From: an uncultured Clostridium sp.
GTDB lineage: Bacteria; Bacillota; Clostridia; Clostridiales; Clostridiaceae
DNA length: 59,293 nucleotides
Assembly (NCBI RefSeq): GCF_934754925.1
Contig: NZ_CAKVJA010000014.1
Location: 1-59,293 of the forward strand
Direction: 5' to 3'
The notes beneath the pieces are model-generated. The model was given only the letters and a program-made list of their open reading frames with translations. It searched no databases and was not told where the DNA came from. A program made the translations under genes and the position numbers. Shown here piece by piece: positions 1 to 8,244 of this stretch. The stretch's first letter is position 1, and each line of letters opens with the position of its first letter.

Positions 1-914
1 GTAGATTGTAAGTCTGTACCAAAAGTAGACATTTTTAATTGATTTCTTGCTTTTGCATGTGTATCACCATATTGTGTAAGCGTAAATGTTCTATCTGAGT
101 AATCTTTATCACCTTGTAAAATCTCTTTTGCTAAATCTATAGCATATATTAATTCATCTTTTAGAGGATGATTGTTAACCTCTTTTTCTAAATTATTTAT
201 TGTACCTATATTATTATATTGGTCTTTTAATTTTGTCATTGTTCCATCTGTAAAAATATTATTTATAGTTTCAGATAGTGTATCTTCTTTATAAAGCATA
301 AATTCTGATGCGCTTGCCCAATTTTGATTAGCTTTTTTAAATACAAACTTTATTCTTTTAAATTCAGTAGAATCAAATTTTATTTCTATAACATCTGTTC
401 TTGAATTTTTATATTCACCAGTAGTTACTAACTCAAAATTATCACTATTATCTTTAGAACCATATATTTCAAATTCTTCTGCAAACCCTTTTCCCCCTGC
501 ATCAGGCCTTGCTGCATAAATAATTCTATTTAAAGTAGTTTTTTCTTTTAAGTTAATTATAACTTCGTTAGTAAAACTTGAATTGTTAGGATTTCCCGTT
601 TCCCAATGAGTTTTAAAATTTTCATCTATAGCCTTATCTATAGTGCTACTTGCATATGTTCCTCCATTATTAGTTACTGATTCAATATTAGAATTATCCA
701 TTTTAAAAACTTCATTGTATTTTTCTAATAACTCACTACCATATAAGCTAAATTTACTTACGTTAGCCCTTTTACTTTCATTGTCCTTCACCGATTCATC
801 AGTTTCTACAGCACTACTTTGTATTGATGTCTCTGCAAATACATTAGCAGGTGTTGCTACTAAATTTATTATTGTAGCCGCTAAAATTAAAGTTGATAAT
901 TTTCTTTTTAACAT
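1..914 (-). CDS. Secreted F5/8C (CBM32-like) and M60-like metalloprotease family protein, 3' end cut by window edge
   Basis: This gene starts at ATG 912-914 behind an AGGGGGAA ribosome binding site and runs off the left edge with 304 codons visible. Residues 1-27 form a signal peptide (basic MLKRK start, hydrophobic core, PANVFA cleavage region), so the protein is exported. Residues ~65-210 read as an F5/8 type C/discoidin sugar-binding domain, with features such as AIDENFKTHWETG and AEEFEIYG. The following helical stretch ends in RTFTLTQYGDTHAKARNQLK, which resembles the entry into M60-like (enhancin/ZmpA-type) mucin-targeting metalloproteases. The HExxH catalytic site would lie outside the window, so protease activity is inferred. 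A c-di-GMP-I riboswitch and a terminator lie in its leader, so expression probably follows c-di-GMP. It could instead be a non-proteolytic adhesin or a glycosidase with CBM32. Confidence 0.72.
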   Translation of the reverse strand, partial: MLKRKLSTLILAATIINLVATPANVFAETSIQSSAVETDESVKDNESKRANVSKFSLYGSELLEKYNEVFKMDNSNIESVTNNGGTYASSTIDKAIDENFKTHWETGNPNNSSFTNEVIINLKEKTTLNRIIYAARPDAGGKGFAEEFEIYGSKDNSDNFELVTTGEYKNSRTDVIEIKFDSTEFKRIKFVFKKANQNWASASEFMLYKEDTLSETINNIFTDGTMTKLKDQYNNIGTINNLEKEVNNHPLKDELIYAIDLAKEILQGDKDYSDRTFTLTQYGDTHAKARNQLKMSTFGTDLQS

Positions 915-954
915 TTATTTTCCCCCTGAAATGTTATTTCCCAAGAGAAGTACA

Positions 955-982
955 TTAAAAAAGCTACTCCTAAAGAGTAGCT
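955..982 (-). terminator. Riboswitch expression-platform terminator
   Basis: A perfect 8-bp stem (AGCTACTC/GAGTAGCT, 4-nt loop) is followed on the minus strand by six T residues. It lies between the c-di-GMP aptamer and the ribosome binding site of the secreted protease gene, so it is the likely switch point of transcription. Confidence 0.85.
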
Positions 983-1089
983 AAAAATCATAAATAATAT
1001 TAAGCATATTTAATCCTTCTTATGTTTGAACAGAATTAAATTAATATACTTATACTAATTTTATTTACTTAAAACAAAAAGCATAATGT

Positions 1090-1172
1090 ACTCTTTGGCA
1101 ACTGGCTGACATAGAATTACTTCCTTAATCCCTATAGCTTTGCGTCCTTAAATTTCTTTAAGTTTGCCTATT
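1090..1172 (-). promoter_or_regulatory. c-di-GMP-I (GEMM-I) riboswitch aptamer
   Basis: On the minus strand the element reads GGCAAAC, then a P2 stem CTTAAA/TTTAAG capped by a GAAA tetraloop, then the invariant GACGCAAAGC. A P3 arm follows, then AGCCAGTTGCC, which closes P1 with GGCAA. These are the diagnostic pieces of the GEMM-I class. It lies about 175 nt before the start codon of the secreted F5/8C/M60-like gene, with a terminator in between. That arrangement usually means c-di-GMP turns transcription off, but the direction here is inferred. Confidence 0.93.
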
Positions 1173-1358
1173 AAATTTTTTTTATTTATATTATTTTTAT
1201 AAGATAATTAAAATAAATTACAGGGTAAATTATATATTATTTTAAAATATCATAGTAAAAAATGTTTTATTTTTCATGTTTTAAATCATAACTTTCCTAT
1301 TTTAAAAAAGTCTTTCCACAAATTTATAATTTTATTCTTTTTATAACATAGCTTTATA

Positions 1359-2024
1359 TTAAATTTCTTTATTAATATTCTTCTCAAATATATGATTTTT
1401 CTTCTTACACTTGCTATGTGACCCCATATGTTCACTATGTGTAGGATTTGATTTCCAAGACTTAATTAATTTTGATAATATAATCTCTAATTGTTTTTGT
1501 TCATCATTGCTTATTTCACTAAAAAGTTCTTTTCCTTTATTTTTATGTTCTGCCTCTTTTAATAAAACAACTTCTTTTCCCTTTTCAGTTATTGAAATCT
1601 TTACCTTTCTTTTATCATTTTCATCTCTTTCTCTTATTATTAATTCCTTCTCTTCTATTTTACCTAAAATTTCACTTAAAGACCCAGAGCGAATATCAAT
1701 AATATTTTGTAATTCACTTTGAGTCATTGTTCCCTTTTCTAAAAGTACTTTTAATATACGTCCTCTTCCATGATGACCACAATTCTTATTATTTAATATC
1801 ATTCCACATTTCCCCAACATTATCATAAGACGATCTTCTTGTGGCAAATTCTTAAATTCCTCACGTTTTTTTGCTTGTTCCTTTAGTTTAACTATTTTTT
1901 CTTCTGTAATTTCACCTTCATTTAATAATCTTAAAAATTTTTTTCCTCTACAACATTTAGTTTCATCTATATTACATCCCTTTCCACATAGTTGGCATTG
2001 TTCATATTTAATTTCATTATTCAT
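1359..2024 (-). CDS. MarR-family regulator with Cys-rich N-terminus and His/Cys-rich C-terminus
   Basis: This is a 221-residue DNA-binding protein. A central winged helix-turn-helix (residues ~75-170) contains GTMTQSELQNIIDIRSGSLS and the wing RERDENDKRKVKI, typical of MarR proteins. It is longer than a usual MarR (~145 aa). The first 25 residues hold five cysteines (CQLCGKGC, then CC). Residues ~85-92 contain KNCGHHGRG, and the tail holds HSEHMGSHSKCKKKNH. This suggests metal or thiol sensing, which is inference. The start is set by AAAGGAG about 9 nt upstream. A promoter bracketed by 15-bp inverted repeats lies just upstream, so autorepression is likely. No transporter or other obvious target gene is adjacent. 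Confidence 0.85.
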   Translation of the reverse strand: MNNEIKYEQCQLCGKGCNIDETKCCRGKKFLRLLNEGEITEEKIVKLKEQAKKREEFKNLPQEDRLMIMLGKCGMILNNKNCGHHGRGRILKVLLEKGTMTQSELQNIIDIRSGSLSEILGKIEEKELIIRERDENDKRKVKISITEKGKEVVLLKEAEHKNKGKELFSEISNDEQKQLEIILSKLIKSWKSNPTHSEHMGSHSKCKKKNHIFEKNINKEI

Positions 2025-2046
2025 ATATACTTACTCCTTTTCTATT

Positions 2047-2111
2047 TTAGTTAGGCACCTTATTATTATATTTTATAATATACTCTCTTTTATATCAAGG
2101 TACCTAACTAA
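2047..2111 (-). promoter_or_regulatory. Promoter flanked by inverted operator half-sites of the MarR gene
   Basis: On the minus strand a TTGATA -35 (2093-2098) and a TAAAAT -10 (2070-2075) are 17 bp apart. They are bracketed by AAGGTACCTAACTAA (2097-2111 on the plus strand) and its near-perfect inverse TTAGTTAGGCACCTT (2047-2061). Fourteen of 15 positions match as inverted repeats. One arm overlaps the -35 and the other lies at the start of the transcript, as expected for autorepression by a dimeric MarR protein. Confidence 0.75.
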
Positions 2112-2120
2112 TCGAGTATA

Positions 2121-2155
2121 AAAAAGAAGAAAATGTTTTTACGCACTTCCTTCTT
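2121..2155 (-). terminator. Probable terminator after the PTS remnant
   Basis: AAAAGAAGGAAG and TTCTTCTTTTTT on the minus strand can pair around a short loop and are followed by T residues. The stem is weak and imperfect. Confidence 0.4.
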
Positions 2156-2178
2156 TTCTATATATACTAAATTTATAA

Positions 2179-2460
2179 TTAAGCTTCTTCTTTTATTCCC
2201 ATTATCCAAGTAGCTATAAAAGCTACTATACCTGCAATAGCTGGCTCCACTTTGTGCAAAGTTAGCTACTGCCCAAATTGGACGTAACGTGTTAAATTTG
2301 GTTGAAGCAATAAGTCCTAATTTAATTGCATGTAAGCTATAATGTATAGCTGGTAATACTATTCCTTTATATCATTTTAAAACCATATCTATAACTCCAA
2401 ATACAGACATTGTTTGAGCTAAAGCACCTGATTATTGATCCCAAGCATTCATTAAAGCTG
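2179..2460 (-). pseudogene. Decayed fragment of a sucrose/beta-glucoside-type PTS EIIC
   Basis: Directly after the LacI-family stop codon, minus-strand translation gives ALMNAWDQ, an in-frame stop, then SGALAQTMSVFGVIDMVLK, another stop, then LPAIHYSLHAIKLGLIAS. It continues with FNTLRPIWAVANFAQSGA, a segment typical of PTS EIIC (compare NTLxPIWAxANxAQ). The frame then shifts to AIAGIVAFIATWIMGIKEEA and a stop at 2179-2181, which looks like a EIIC C-terminus. Two stops, one frameshift and an internal deletion show a dead gene. Most of the N-terminal part is missing, as if deleted up to the regulator. It was probably the transporter controlled by the LacI-type gene upstream. Confidence 0.8.
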
Positions 2461-2461
2461 G

Positions 2462-3460
2462 TTATACACTATTTCTTTCAACAAGTAAACAGTTTAATTT
2501 TACCTTTTTTATCATGGATTTATCTTTTTCTATACTTCTATCAAGTTCATCTAAAATTATCTCTGCCGATTTTCTTCCAGCAGTTTTATAATGATAATGT
2601 ACTGTTGTAAGTTTTGGAGTTATAACTCTAGAAATTTTAGAATCTCCCATTCCTACTACAGCTATATCTTCTGGAATCTTATATCCATTATCTATTAGAT
2701 ACTCTATTGCTCCTAAGGCTAAGTTATCAGTTACCGCAACAATAGCCGTAGGATTATCTTCCCCCTCCATTATCTCCTTGGCTAATCTATATCCACTTTT
2801 CTCATTAAAATCACCAATTTTTATATTTTCATAATTTATCTTAATATTATTATTTTTTAATGTCTTTATATAAGCTTGCTTTCTATAAAGTCCAACCGCT
2901 TTATCTTCTTCATAAACTCCGATATAAGCAATTTTTTCATGACCTTTTTTAATTAAATAATTAGTTATATCTTCTGTGGCTTGAAATTCATCAAAATATA
3001 CAGATGGAGAATTTTCAATATCTTGTGCAACAACAACTATTGGAACTTCTAAATTTTTTATAACTTCTATATGCTTATCTGTTACTTTAGTTGCCATAAA
3101 TATTATTCCATCAACTTGATTTGATTTAAATATATTAAGGTATTCCAATTCTTTTTCTATAGATAAATTTGTATTTGCAATCAAAATATCATATCCATTA
3201 CAAGATAAAACCTCAGTAATTCCCTCAACTACTCTTGCTGGGGTCTCACTACTTATTTTAGGAACTATTACCCCTATTAAATTTGTCTTTTTAGTTCTCA
3301 TACCTTTTGCCTGTCTTTGAGGTGTAAATCCTGTTTCATCAAGTACCCTTTTTATTTTATCTCTAGCTTCAACACTAACATATCCATTATTTAAGTATCT
3401 AGAAACAGTAGACTTTGACACTCCTGCCAGTTTAGCTATATCAATTATGTTTAATGCCAT
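2462..3460 (-). CDS. LacI-family transcriptional regulator (ScrR-like)
   Basis: This is a DNA-binding repressor with an N-terminal helix-turn-helix (IIDIAKLAGVSKSTVSRYLN) and the hinge motif, then a periplasmic-binding-like effector domain from about residue 60 (LIGVIVPKISSETPARVVEG). The ATG at 3460 gives 332 residues. An ATG at 3472 is also in frame, but it abuts the GGAGG directly and is unlikely to be used. The repressor resembles sucrose-operon ScrR proteins. The sequence following its stop is a dead PTS EIIC, so its original regulon partner appears lost. It may now act on genes elsewhere. Confidence 0.88.
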   Translation of the reverse strand: MALNIIDIAKLAGVSKSTVSRYLNNGYVSVEARDKIKRVLDETGFTPQRQAKGMRTKKTNLIGVIVPKISSETPARVVEGITEVLSCNGYDILIANTNLSIEKELEYLNIFKSNQVDGIIFMATKVTDKHIEVIKNLEVPIVVVAQDIENSPSVYFDEFQATEDITNYLIKKGHEKIAYIGVYEEDKAVGLYRKQAYIKTLKNNNIKINYENIKIGDFNEKSGYRLAKEIMEGEDNPTAIVAVTDNLALGAIEYLIDNGYKIPEDIAVVGMGDSKISRVITPKLTTVHYHYKTAGRKSAEIILDELDRSIEKDKSMIKKVKLNCLLVERNSV

Positions 3461-3837
3461 TAGCTCATTCATCCTCCATTATTTTTTGAAATAATTTACC
3501 TACTTCATTTTATCATTTTTTTAATATTTTCACAGTTAATTGTTAATATTTTTAACACATTAGTAGAAAACCCTTTATTTTAAAAAATTAAATATATCTT
3601 TAACTAAGAAATTTTTAATTTTTAATTTCACTTCCTTAGTAATATTAATCTCTATATTTTTATATATTAAAACAACTATTATTGTAATTTTGGTAAATAA
3701 TTCTTTGAAAATAGATAATACTATATATAGTACTTTTTCTATAATATAACTTGTTTTGAATTTATTATTTATACAAATATATAAATTTATATATTTTGCA
3801 TTTTTACTTACGTAATTTCACTTAAAGGAGTGACGAT
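3461..3837. other. AT-rich divergent intergenic region
   Basis: This spacer lies between the LacI-type gene (minus) and the amidase-like gene (plus) and must hold promoters for both. It is extremely AT-rich. I see no convincing -35/-10 pair, RNA gene or open frame in it. The only clear signal is the AAAGGAG ribosome binding site just before 3838. Confidence 0.5.
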
Positions 3838-4749
3838 ATGTTTTCAAATTATAAAAATAATAAATCTAAGATAAGCATAAAAAACATTATGTTTACTATA
3901 ATTTATTTTATCTTAATAATCAGTTTATTTGCTTATTTTTTCTATTGTATAGACAAAATCCCTTTAAGCAGTTATATTTCTAAAAGTAGTATATTAAATA
4001 ATATTAATATCAGTACTAGTGTTGGTAATTTTAATAATACTAATATACCTGAAGAAGCTATAGATCCATATGAAGATGAATTAAATACATTTATAACTTC
4101 TGCTTTTAATACAAGAAATAATGGATTTTTAAGTGGAGAAGTCTATAAGCTTTATAATTACTATGGTACCTCTTCAGCAAATGGACAATATTCATTAGGT
4201 TATGAATTTAGAAGAATTTCTTACTTACGTGATTGGTCCTTAGAAAGATCTATAATTTTTACTTATATTAATTCATTAGTAATTATAAATAAAATTATTA
4301 GAAATGGTGATAAGATAATTGTTGATTTAGATGAATATTATACTTTTAATTATATTCACAATAAACAAGTTGCTGTAAATAAATTTACCTTAACAATACC
4401 TCATATTTTAACACTTTATACTACTAACGATAATTCTAAAAATTATTTTTATATAGAGAAAGACTATTATTCTGATATATTTAATGATGATTTAGATCAA
4501 TATAGTTTTACATTATCAGAAACATTTTTACCTTACACCAAAAGAATAAATCCTAATTACGAAATATCAAGTAATTATAAGGAAGATGATGTAATTAGAT
4601 TTGATAAATCATTTTTTACGGATCACAAAGCCGTAATATCTGGCTTTGATTCAAATGGCTATCCTCTAATAGATAGTAATTTATTTAACATTTCAAATAT
4701 GCCATTTGATTTAGGCTGGAAAGAAAAAAATATAAAACTTTCTTATTAA
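3838..4749 (+). CDS. Membrane-anchored amidase-like (Amidase_6-type) protein apparently lacking the catalytic segment
   Basis: This 303-residue protein has one N-terminal membrane helix (residues ~18-38) and an external C-terminal part. It starts behind AAAGGAGTGACGAT. Residues ~75-220 resemble the helical/beta N-terminal region of clostridial putative amidases. The last ~55 residues (DDVIRF...DHKAVISGFDSNGYPLID...PFDLGW) strongly resemble the C-terminal end of Amidase_6 proteins, including the active-site-type histidine in DHxxV. The middle of the domain, which should carry the GDCxNFxSQ cysteine motif, is absent, so the two ends are joined in frame. It may be an inactive remnant or a non-catalytic relative. 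The family assignment is by recall and of moderate certainty. It is one of only two protein genes on the plus strand here. Confidence 0.6.
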   Translation: MFSNYKNNKSKISIKNIMFTIIYFILIISLFAYFFYCIDKIPLSSYISKSSILNNINISTSVGNFNNTNIPEEAIDPYEDELNTFITSAFNTRNNGFLSGEVYKLYNYYGTSSANGQYSLGYEFRRISYLRDWSLERSIIFTYINSLVIINKIIRNGDKIIVDLDEYYTFNYIHNKQVAVNKFTLTIPHILTLYTTNDNSKNYFYIEKDYYSDIFNDDLDQYSFTLSETFLPYTKRINPNYEISSNYKEDDVIRFDKSFFTDHKAVISGFDSNGYPLIDSNLFNISNMPFDLGWKEKNIKLSY

Positions 4750-4753
4750 ACAA

Positions 4754-4818
4754 AAATGACAAATTATCCATGGCAAATTAACTTTAAGTTTTAATTTGCC
4801 ATTTTAAATTTGTCATTT
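4754..4818. terminator. Nested inverted repeat between convergent genes
   Basis: The outer arms AAATGACAAATT (4754-4765) and AATTTGTCATTT (4807-4818) pair perfectly. The inner arms TGGCAAATTA (4771-4780) and TAATTTGCCA (4792-4801) also pair perfectly. The element lies between the convergent amidase-like gene and smpB, so it probably ends both transcripts. The nested architecture resembles elements at 30063 and 49216. Confidence 0.65.
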
Positions 4819-4822
4819 CTAA

Positions 4823-5293
4823 CTAGTAACGGCTTCTTTCCTTCATTTGACGTTCAATATCTCTCTTATGAGCTTTTTCTAACATTGAATCTCTCTTATC
4901 ATAATTCTTTTTACCTTTACAGATTCCAAGCGCAACTTTAACTCTTCCATTCTTTAAGTATAAAGATAATGGAACTAAAGTATACCCATCTCTAGATACT
5001 AATCCTGCTAATCTACCTATTTGCTCCTTATGAAGTAAAAGCTTTCTTTCTCTCAATGGATCAACATTAAATATATTACCTTGTTCATAAGGACTAATGT
5101 GCATATTTAAAATAAATATCTCTCCATTTTTTATATCAGCATAACAATCTTTTAAATTGCACTTACCACCTCTAATAGATTTAACTTCTGTTCCTACTAA
5201 AGCAATTCCCGCCTCTATTGTTTCTTCAACAAAATAATCATGACGAGCTTTTCTATTTTCAGCTAAAGAATTACTATTCTTAACTCTTGCCAT
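4823..5293 (-). CDS. smpB: SsrA-binding protein SmpB
   Basis: SmpB binds tmRNA and delivers it to stalled ribosomes for trans-translation. The 156-residue product begins MARVKNSNSLAENRKARHDY and contains GTEVKSIRGGKCNLKDCYA. It ends in a basic tail (KKNYDKRDSMLEKAHKRDIERQMKERSRY), which inserts in the ribosome. I chose ATG 5293 with GGTGAG just upstream, over an in-frame GTG 12 nt earlier. It follows rnr on the same strand with a 75-bp gap, the common clostridial order secG-rnr-smpB. The tmRNA gene that often follows is not in this window. Confidence 0.97.
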   Translation of the reverse strand: MARVKNSNSLAENRKARHDYFVEETIEAGIALVGTEVKSIRGGKCNLKDCYADIKNGEIFILNMHISPYEQGNIFNVDPLRERKLLLHKEQIGRLAGLVSRDGYTLVPLSLYLKNGRVKVALGICKGKKNYDKRDSMLEKAHKRDIERQMKERSRY

Positions 5294-5368
5294 ATTCTCA
5301 CCCACTTTTTTATTTACGTGTTTTCCTTAATTATAACAAGAAGCCCTCAAAATCACAATATATCTAAA

Positions 5369-7621
5369 TTACTCATTAAATTCCTCTTCTGGCTCAAATC
5401 CTTCTATAGCTTCTTCAGTTTCTGATTTTGTTCCAAACTCCTTTTTTACTTCAGCTATTATTGAAGCTGTTTCTTCACTTGGTACAATCTCCTCTAAATT
5501 TTGTTCGCTACCTAATATATCAAAGAATATTTCTCTATTATCAATATCAACTTTAGTACACTTAACTTTTACAGAATCACCTAATCTATAAACCTTTTTA
5601 TTTCTTTGACCTAACAGCATTAAATGCTGTTCATCATATATATAGTAATCATCATCTAAATCAGTTATATGAACAAGACCTTCTATAGTATTTGGAAGTT
5701 CAACGAATATACCAAATGATGTAACTGAAGAAATAATACCTTCAAATTCTTCTCCTATTCTATCCATCATATATTCTGCCTTCTTTAAATCATCTACTTC
5801 TCTTTCCGCCTCTTCTGCAAGTCTTTCCATTTCTGATGATTGTTTAGCAGCTATATCAACTATTGGTGCTAATCTAGTTGCCCTCTTTTCATCAATCTTA
5901 CCATTTAAGTATTCCTTAATTATTCTATGAATTTGTAAATCAGGATATCTTCTAATTGGTGATGTAAAATGGCAATAGTAAGTTGCTGCTAAACCAAAAT
6001 GTGATGAACATTCTGGTGTATATTTTGCCTTCATCATACTTCTTAATAAAAGAGTACTAACTACAGTTTCCTCTTTTTTGCCTTTTACTTTCTCTAGTAC
6101 TTCTTGAAGAATCCTTGGATGTATATCTTGTGTTACCTTCATTGTATATCCTAAGTTATAAATAAAATCCCTAAACTTTTCTAACTTTTCTTCATCTGGA
6201 TTTTCATGAACTCTATACACAAAAGGTAAATTAGTCCAGAACATATGCTCAGCAATAGTTTCATTACAAACAAGCATAAACTCTTCTATTATTCTATTTG
6301 CTATTTCTCTTTCATATGGTTTTATATCAATAGGTTTACCATTGTCATTTAATATTATCTTTGATTCTTCAAAATCAAAATCTATAGCTCCTCTTTTCAT
6401 TCTTTTTTCTCTAAGAATTAAACAAAGCTCTTCCATTGTTTTAAAATCATCAACTAAATAATCATATTTCTTAATAAGTTCTTCATCTTTATCTCTTAAT
6501 ATCTTAGTTACATCTGTATAAGTCATTCTTTCAGATGTTCTAATAACAGTTTCAGCTATTTCGTGATCACAAACCTTTCCTTTGCTGTCAATAGTCATAA
6601 AACAACTTAATGCTAATCTATCAACCTTTGGGTTTAGTGAACATATGCCATTAGAAAGCTTCTTTGGAAGCATTGGTATAACTCTATCTATTAAATAAAC
6701 AGACGTACCTCTCTTTAAAGCTTCTTTGTCTAGAGGATTCTTTTCTCTTACATAATGTGTAACATCCGCAATATGAACCCCTAATCTATATTTGCCGTTA
6801 TCTAATCTTTCTATAGAAACAGCATCATCAAGATCTTTTGCATCTTCACCATCTATAGTAACCATTCTAAGATCTCTAATATCTTTTCTTCTTTTTATTT
6901 CCTTTTCCTCTATTTCTTCAGAAATTCCATCAGCATAAGCTAAAACCTTTGGTGGGAACTCCTCTGGAAGACCATGTTTCTTAATTATAGTTAAAATATC
7001 TAATCCCTTTTCTCCCTTTTTACCTAAAACTTCTTTAACTATTCCTTCTGGACTTCTTCTTTTTTCAGGCCATTTAGTAACTTCTACAATAACTACATCG
7101 CCATGTTTTGCACCATTTTTATCCTTTTTTGATACAAAAATATCTTGGTTTAATCTAGTATCTTCAGGAACTACAAATCCAAAATTTCTACTATCTTCAT
7201 ATATACCAATTATTCTATTATTTGCTCTTTCAAGTACTTCTACAACTTCTCCTTCTCTTTTCTTACCATTAATATCATCTCTAGTAATTTGTACAAGTAC
7301 TCTATCATTATTCATTGCACCATTAATAAATGAACTTGGAATAAATACGTCTCTTTCCCCTTCTTCTTCTGGTATTAGAAAACCAAATCCCTTTTTATGT
7401 GCTTGAAGCTTACCTTTTATTAATCCTAACCTTTCAGGAACTGCAAATTTATCTTTCTTTGTTCTAACTATTGAACCTTCCAATTCCATTACTTTTAATG
7501 CCCTCTTAAAAACCTTGTACTCATCTGGATTAATATCAAAAACTGTAACAAGCTCTTGAATATCCATAGGTCTATATGCTTCTTCTTTCATAAAGCTAAG
7601 TAATGTTTCTTTTATTCCCAT
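5369..7621 (-). CDS. rnr: Ribonuclease R
   Basis: RNase R is a 3'-5' exoribonuclease that degrades structured RNA and works with SmpB/tmRNA on faulty messages. The 750-residue product has an N-terminal winged-helix region and cold-shock OB folds (FGFLIPEEEGERDVFIP). The central RNB catalytic domain carries the metal-binding aspartates in DGEDAKDLDDAVS. An S1 domain follows (FEGIISSVTSFGIFVELP), then an acidic tail. I chose ATG 7621, which has GGAGG 7 nt upstream. A longer frame exists but has no site. Terminator 7865-7893 lies upstream, so rnr probably has its own promoter in 7622-7864. Confidence 0.97.
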   Translation of the reverse strand: MGIKETLLSFMKEEAYRPMDIQELVTVFDINPDEYKVFKRALKVMELEGSIVRTKKDKFAVPERLGLIKGKLQAHKKGFGFLIPEEEGERDVFIPSSFINGAMNNDRVLVQITRDDINGKKREGEVVEVLERANNRIIGIYEDSRNFGFVVPEDTRLNQDIFVSKKDKNGAKHGDVVIVEVTKWPEKRRSPEGIVKEVLGKKGEKGLDILTIIKKHGLPEEFPPKVLAYADGISEEIEEKEIKRRKDIRDLRMVTIDGEDAKDLDDAVSIERLDNGKYRLGVHIADVTHYVREKNPLDKEALKRGTSVYLIDRVIPMLPKKLSNGICSLNPKVDRLALSCFMTIDSKGKVCDHEIAETVIRTSERMTYTDVTKILRDKDEELIKKYDYLVDDFKTMEELCLILREKRMKRGAIDFDFEESKIILNDNGKPIDIKPYEREIANRIIEEFMLVCNETIAEHMFWTNLPFVYRVHENPDEEKLEKFRDFIYNLGYTMKVTQDIHPRILQEVLEKVKGKKEETVVSTLLLRSMMKAKYTPECSSHFGLAATYYCHFTSPIRRYPDLQIHRIIKEYLNGKIDEKRATRLAPIVDIAAKQSSEMERLAEEAEREVDDLKKAEYMMDRIGEEFEGIISSVTSFGIFVELPNTIEGLVHITDLDDDYYIYDEQHLMLLGQRNKKVYRLGDSVKVKCTKVDIDNREIFFDILGSEQNLEEIVPSEETASIIAEVKKEFGTKSETEEAIEGFEPEEEFNE

Positions 7622-7864
7622 GTAATTTCCTCCGTTTAAATTATATTTAACCTCATCCAATATTTTCTTATACGCACTATTTATTATAGTACCACATGTA
7701 AGTTTTTTTATTCAATACACAGTGATTATAATAACCTTTATTATAATTTATTCATCACAACACCATTTCAATTCCTAATAAATATAATAAATGCTTTATA
7801 TTATATTATTTCCATTTTTCCAATTGCTAAAAATAATTATTAAAATTCTTTATTAAAAATTTAT

Positions 7865-7893
7865 AAAAAAAAGATCACCATCTGTTAGTGATC
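7865..7893 (-). terminator. Terminator after secG
   Basis: GATCAC/GTGATC stem with a 9-nt loop, followed on the minus strand by eight T residues. It lies 11 bp beyond the secG stop and separates secG from rnr. Confidence 0.85.
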
Positions 7894-7904
7894 TACGTTA
7901 TATT

Positions 7905-8135
7905 TTAAATTATATTTAAAAGTACTGTATTTATAGCAAATAAAAGCATTGAAACTATAGTAACTTTAACTAACATTGCTTCCTTAGTCTTTGACTTATT
8001 TTTAGTAAAGAACGTTTCACTCTTACTACCTTGAATTAACCCGCTTAATGCATCAGCTTTGCTTTTTTGCATTAATATTGAAACAACAACTACTAATCCT
8101 AAAACCGCTTCTAAAACAAATAAAAAAGTCTTCAC
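7905..8135 (-). CDS. secG: Preprotein translocase subunit SecG
   Basis: SecG is the small non-essential subunit of the SecYEG channel. The 76-residue product begins at GTG 8135, read as Met-Lys-Thr-Phe, with GGGAGG 7 nt upstream. It has two membrane segments (FLFVLEAVLGLVVVVSILMQ and VTIVSMLLFAINTVLLNII) joined by the conserved cytoplasmic loop (QKSKADALSGLIQGSKSETFF). A longer frame upstream has no ribosome binding site and is unlikely to be used. In many clostridia this gene follows eno. Here the mannan esterase and envelope genes lie between them. Confidence 0.95.
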   Translation of the reverse strand: MKTFLFVLEAVLGLVVVVSILMQKSKADALSGLIQGSKSETFFTKNKSKTKEAMLVKVTIVSMLLFAINTVLLNII

Positions 8136-8244
8136 GGTTACACCTCCCATATCGTACTTTCGTGCATACTCACTTAATTTTATCATAACATAATAGAAAT
8201 TATATATCAAGATTATTTACAAATAACTCCATTATTAACCATAA

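Noticed and set aside
643..984. Plus-strand open frame opposite the secreted protease gene
   Set aside because: It overlaps a gene with a signal peptide, riboswitch and strong ribosome binding site on the minus strand, and has no site of its own.
4750..4822. Possible tmRNA gene next to smpB
   Set aside because: The 73-bp stretch is a nested inverted repeat and is far too short; no tRNA-like end or tag frame is present.
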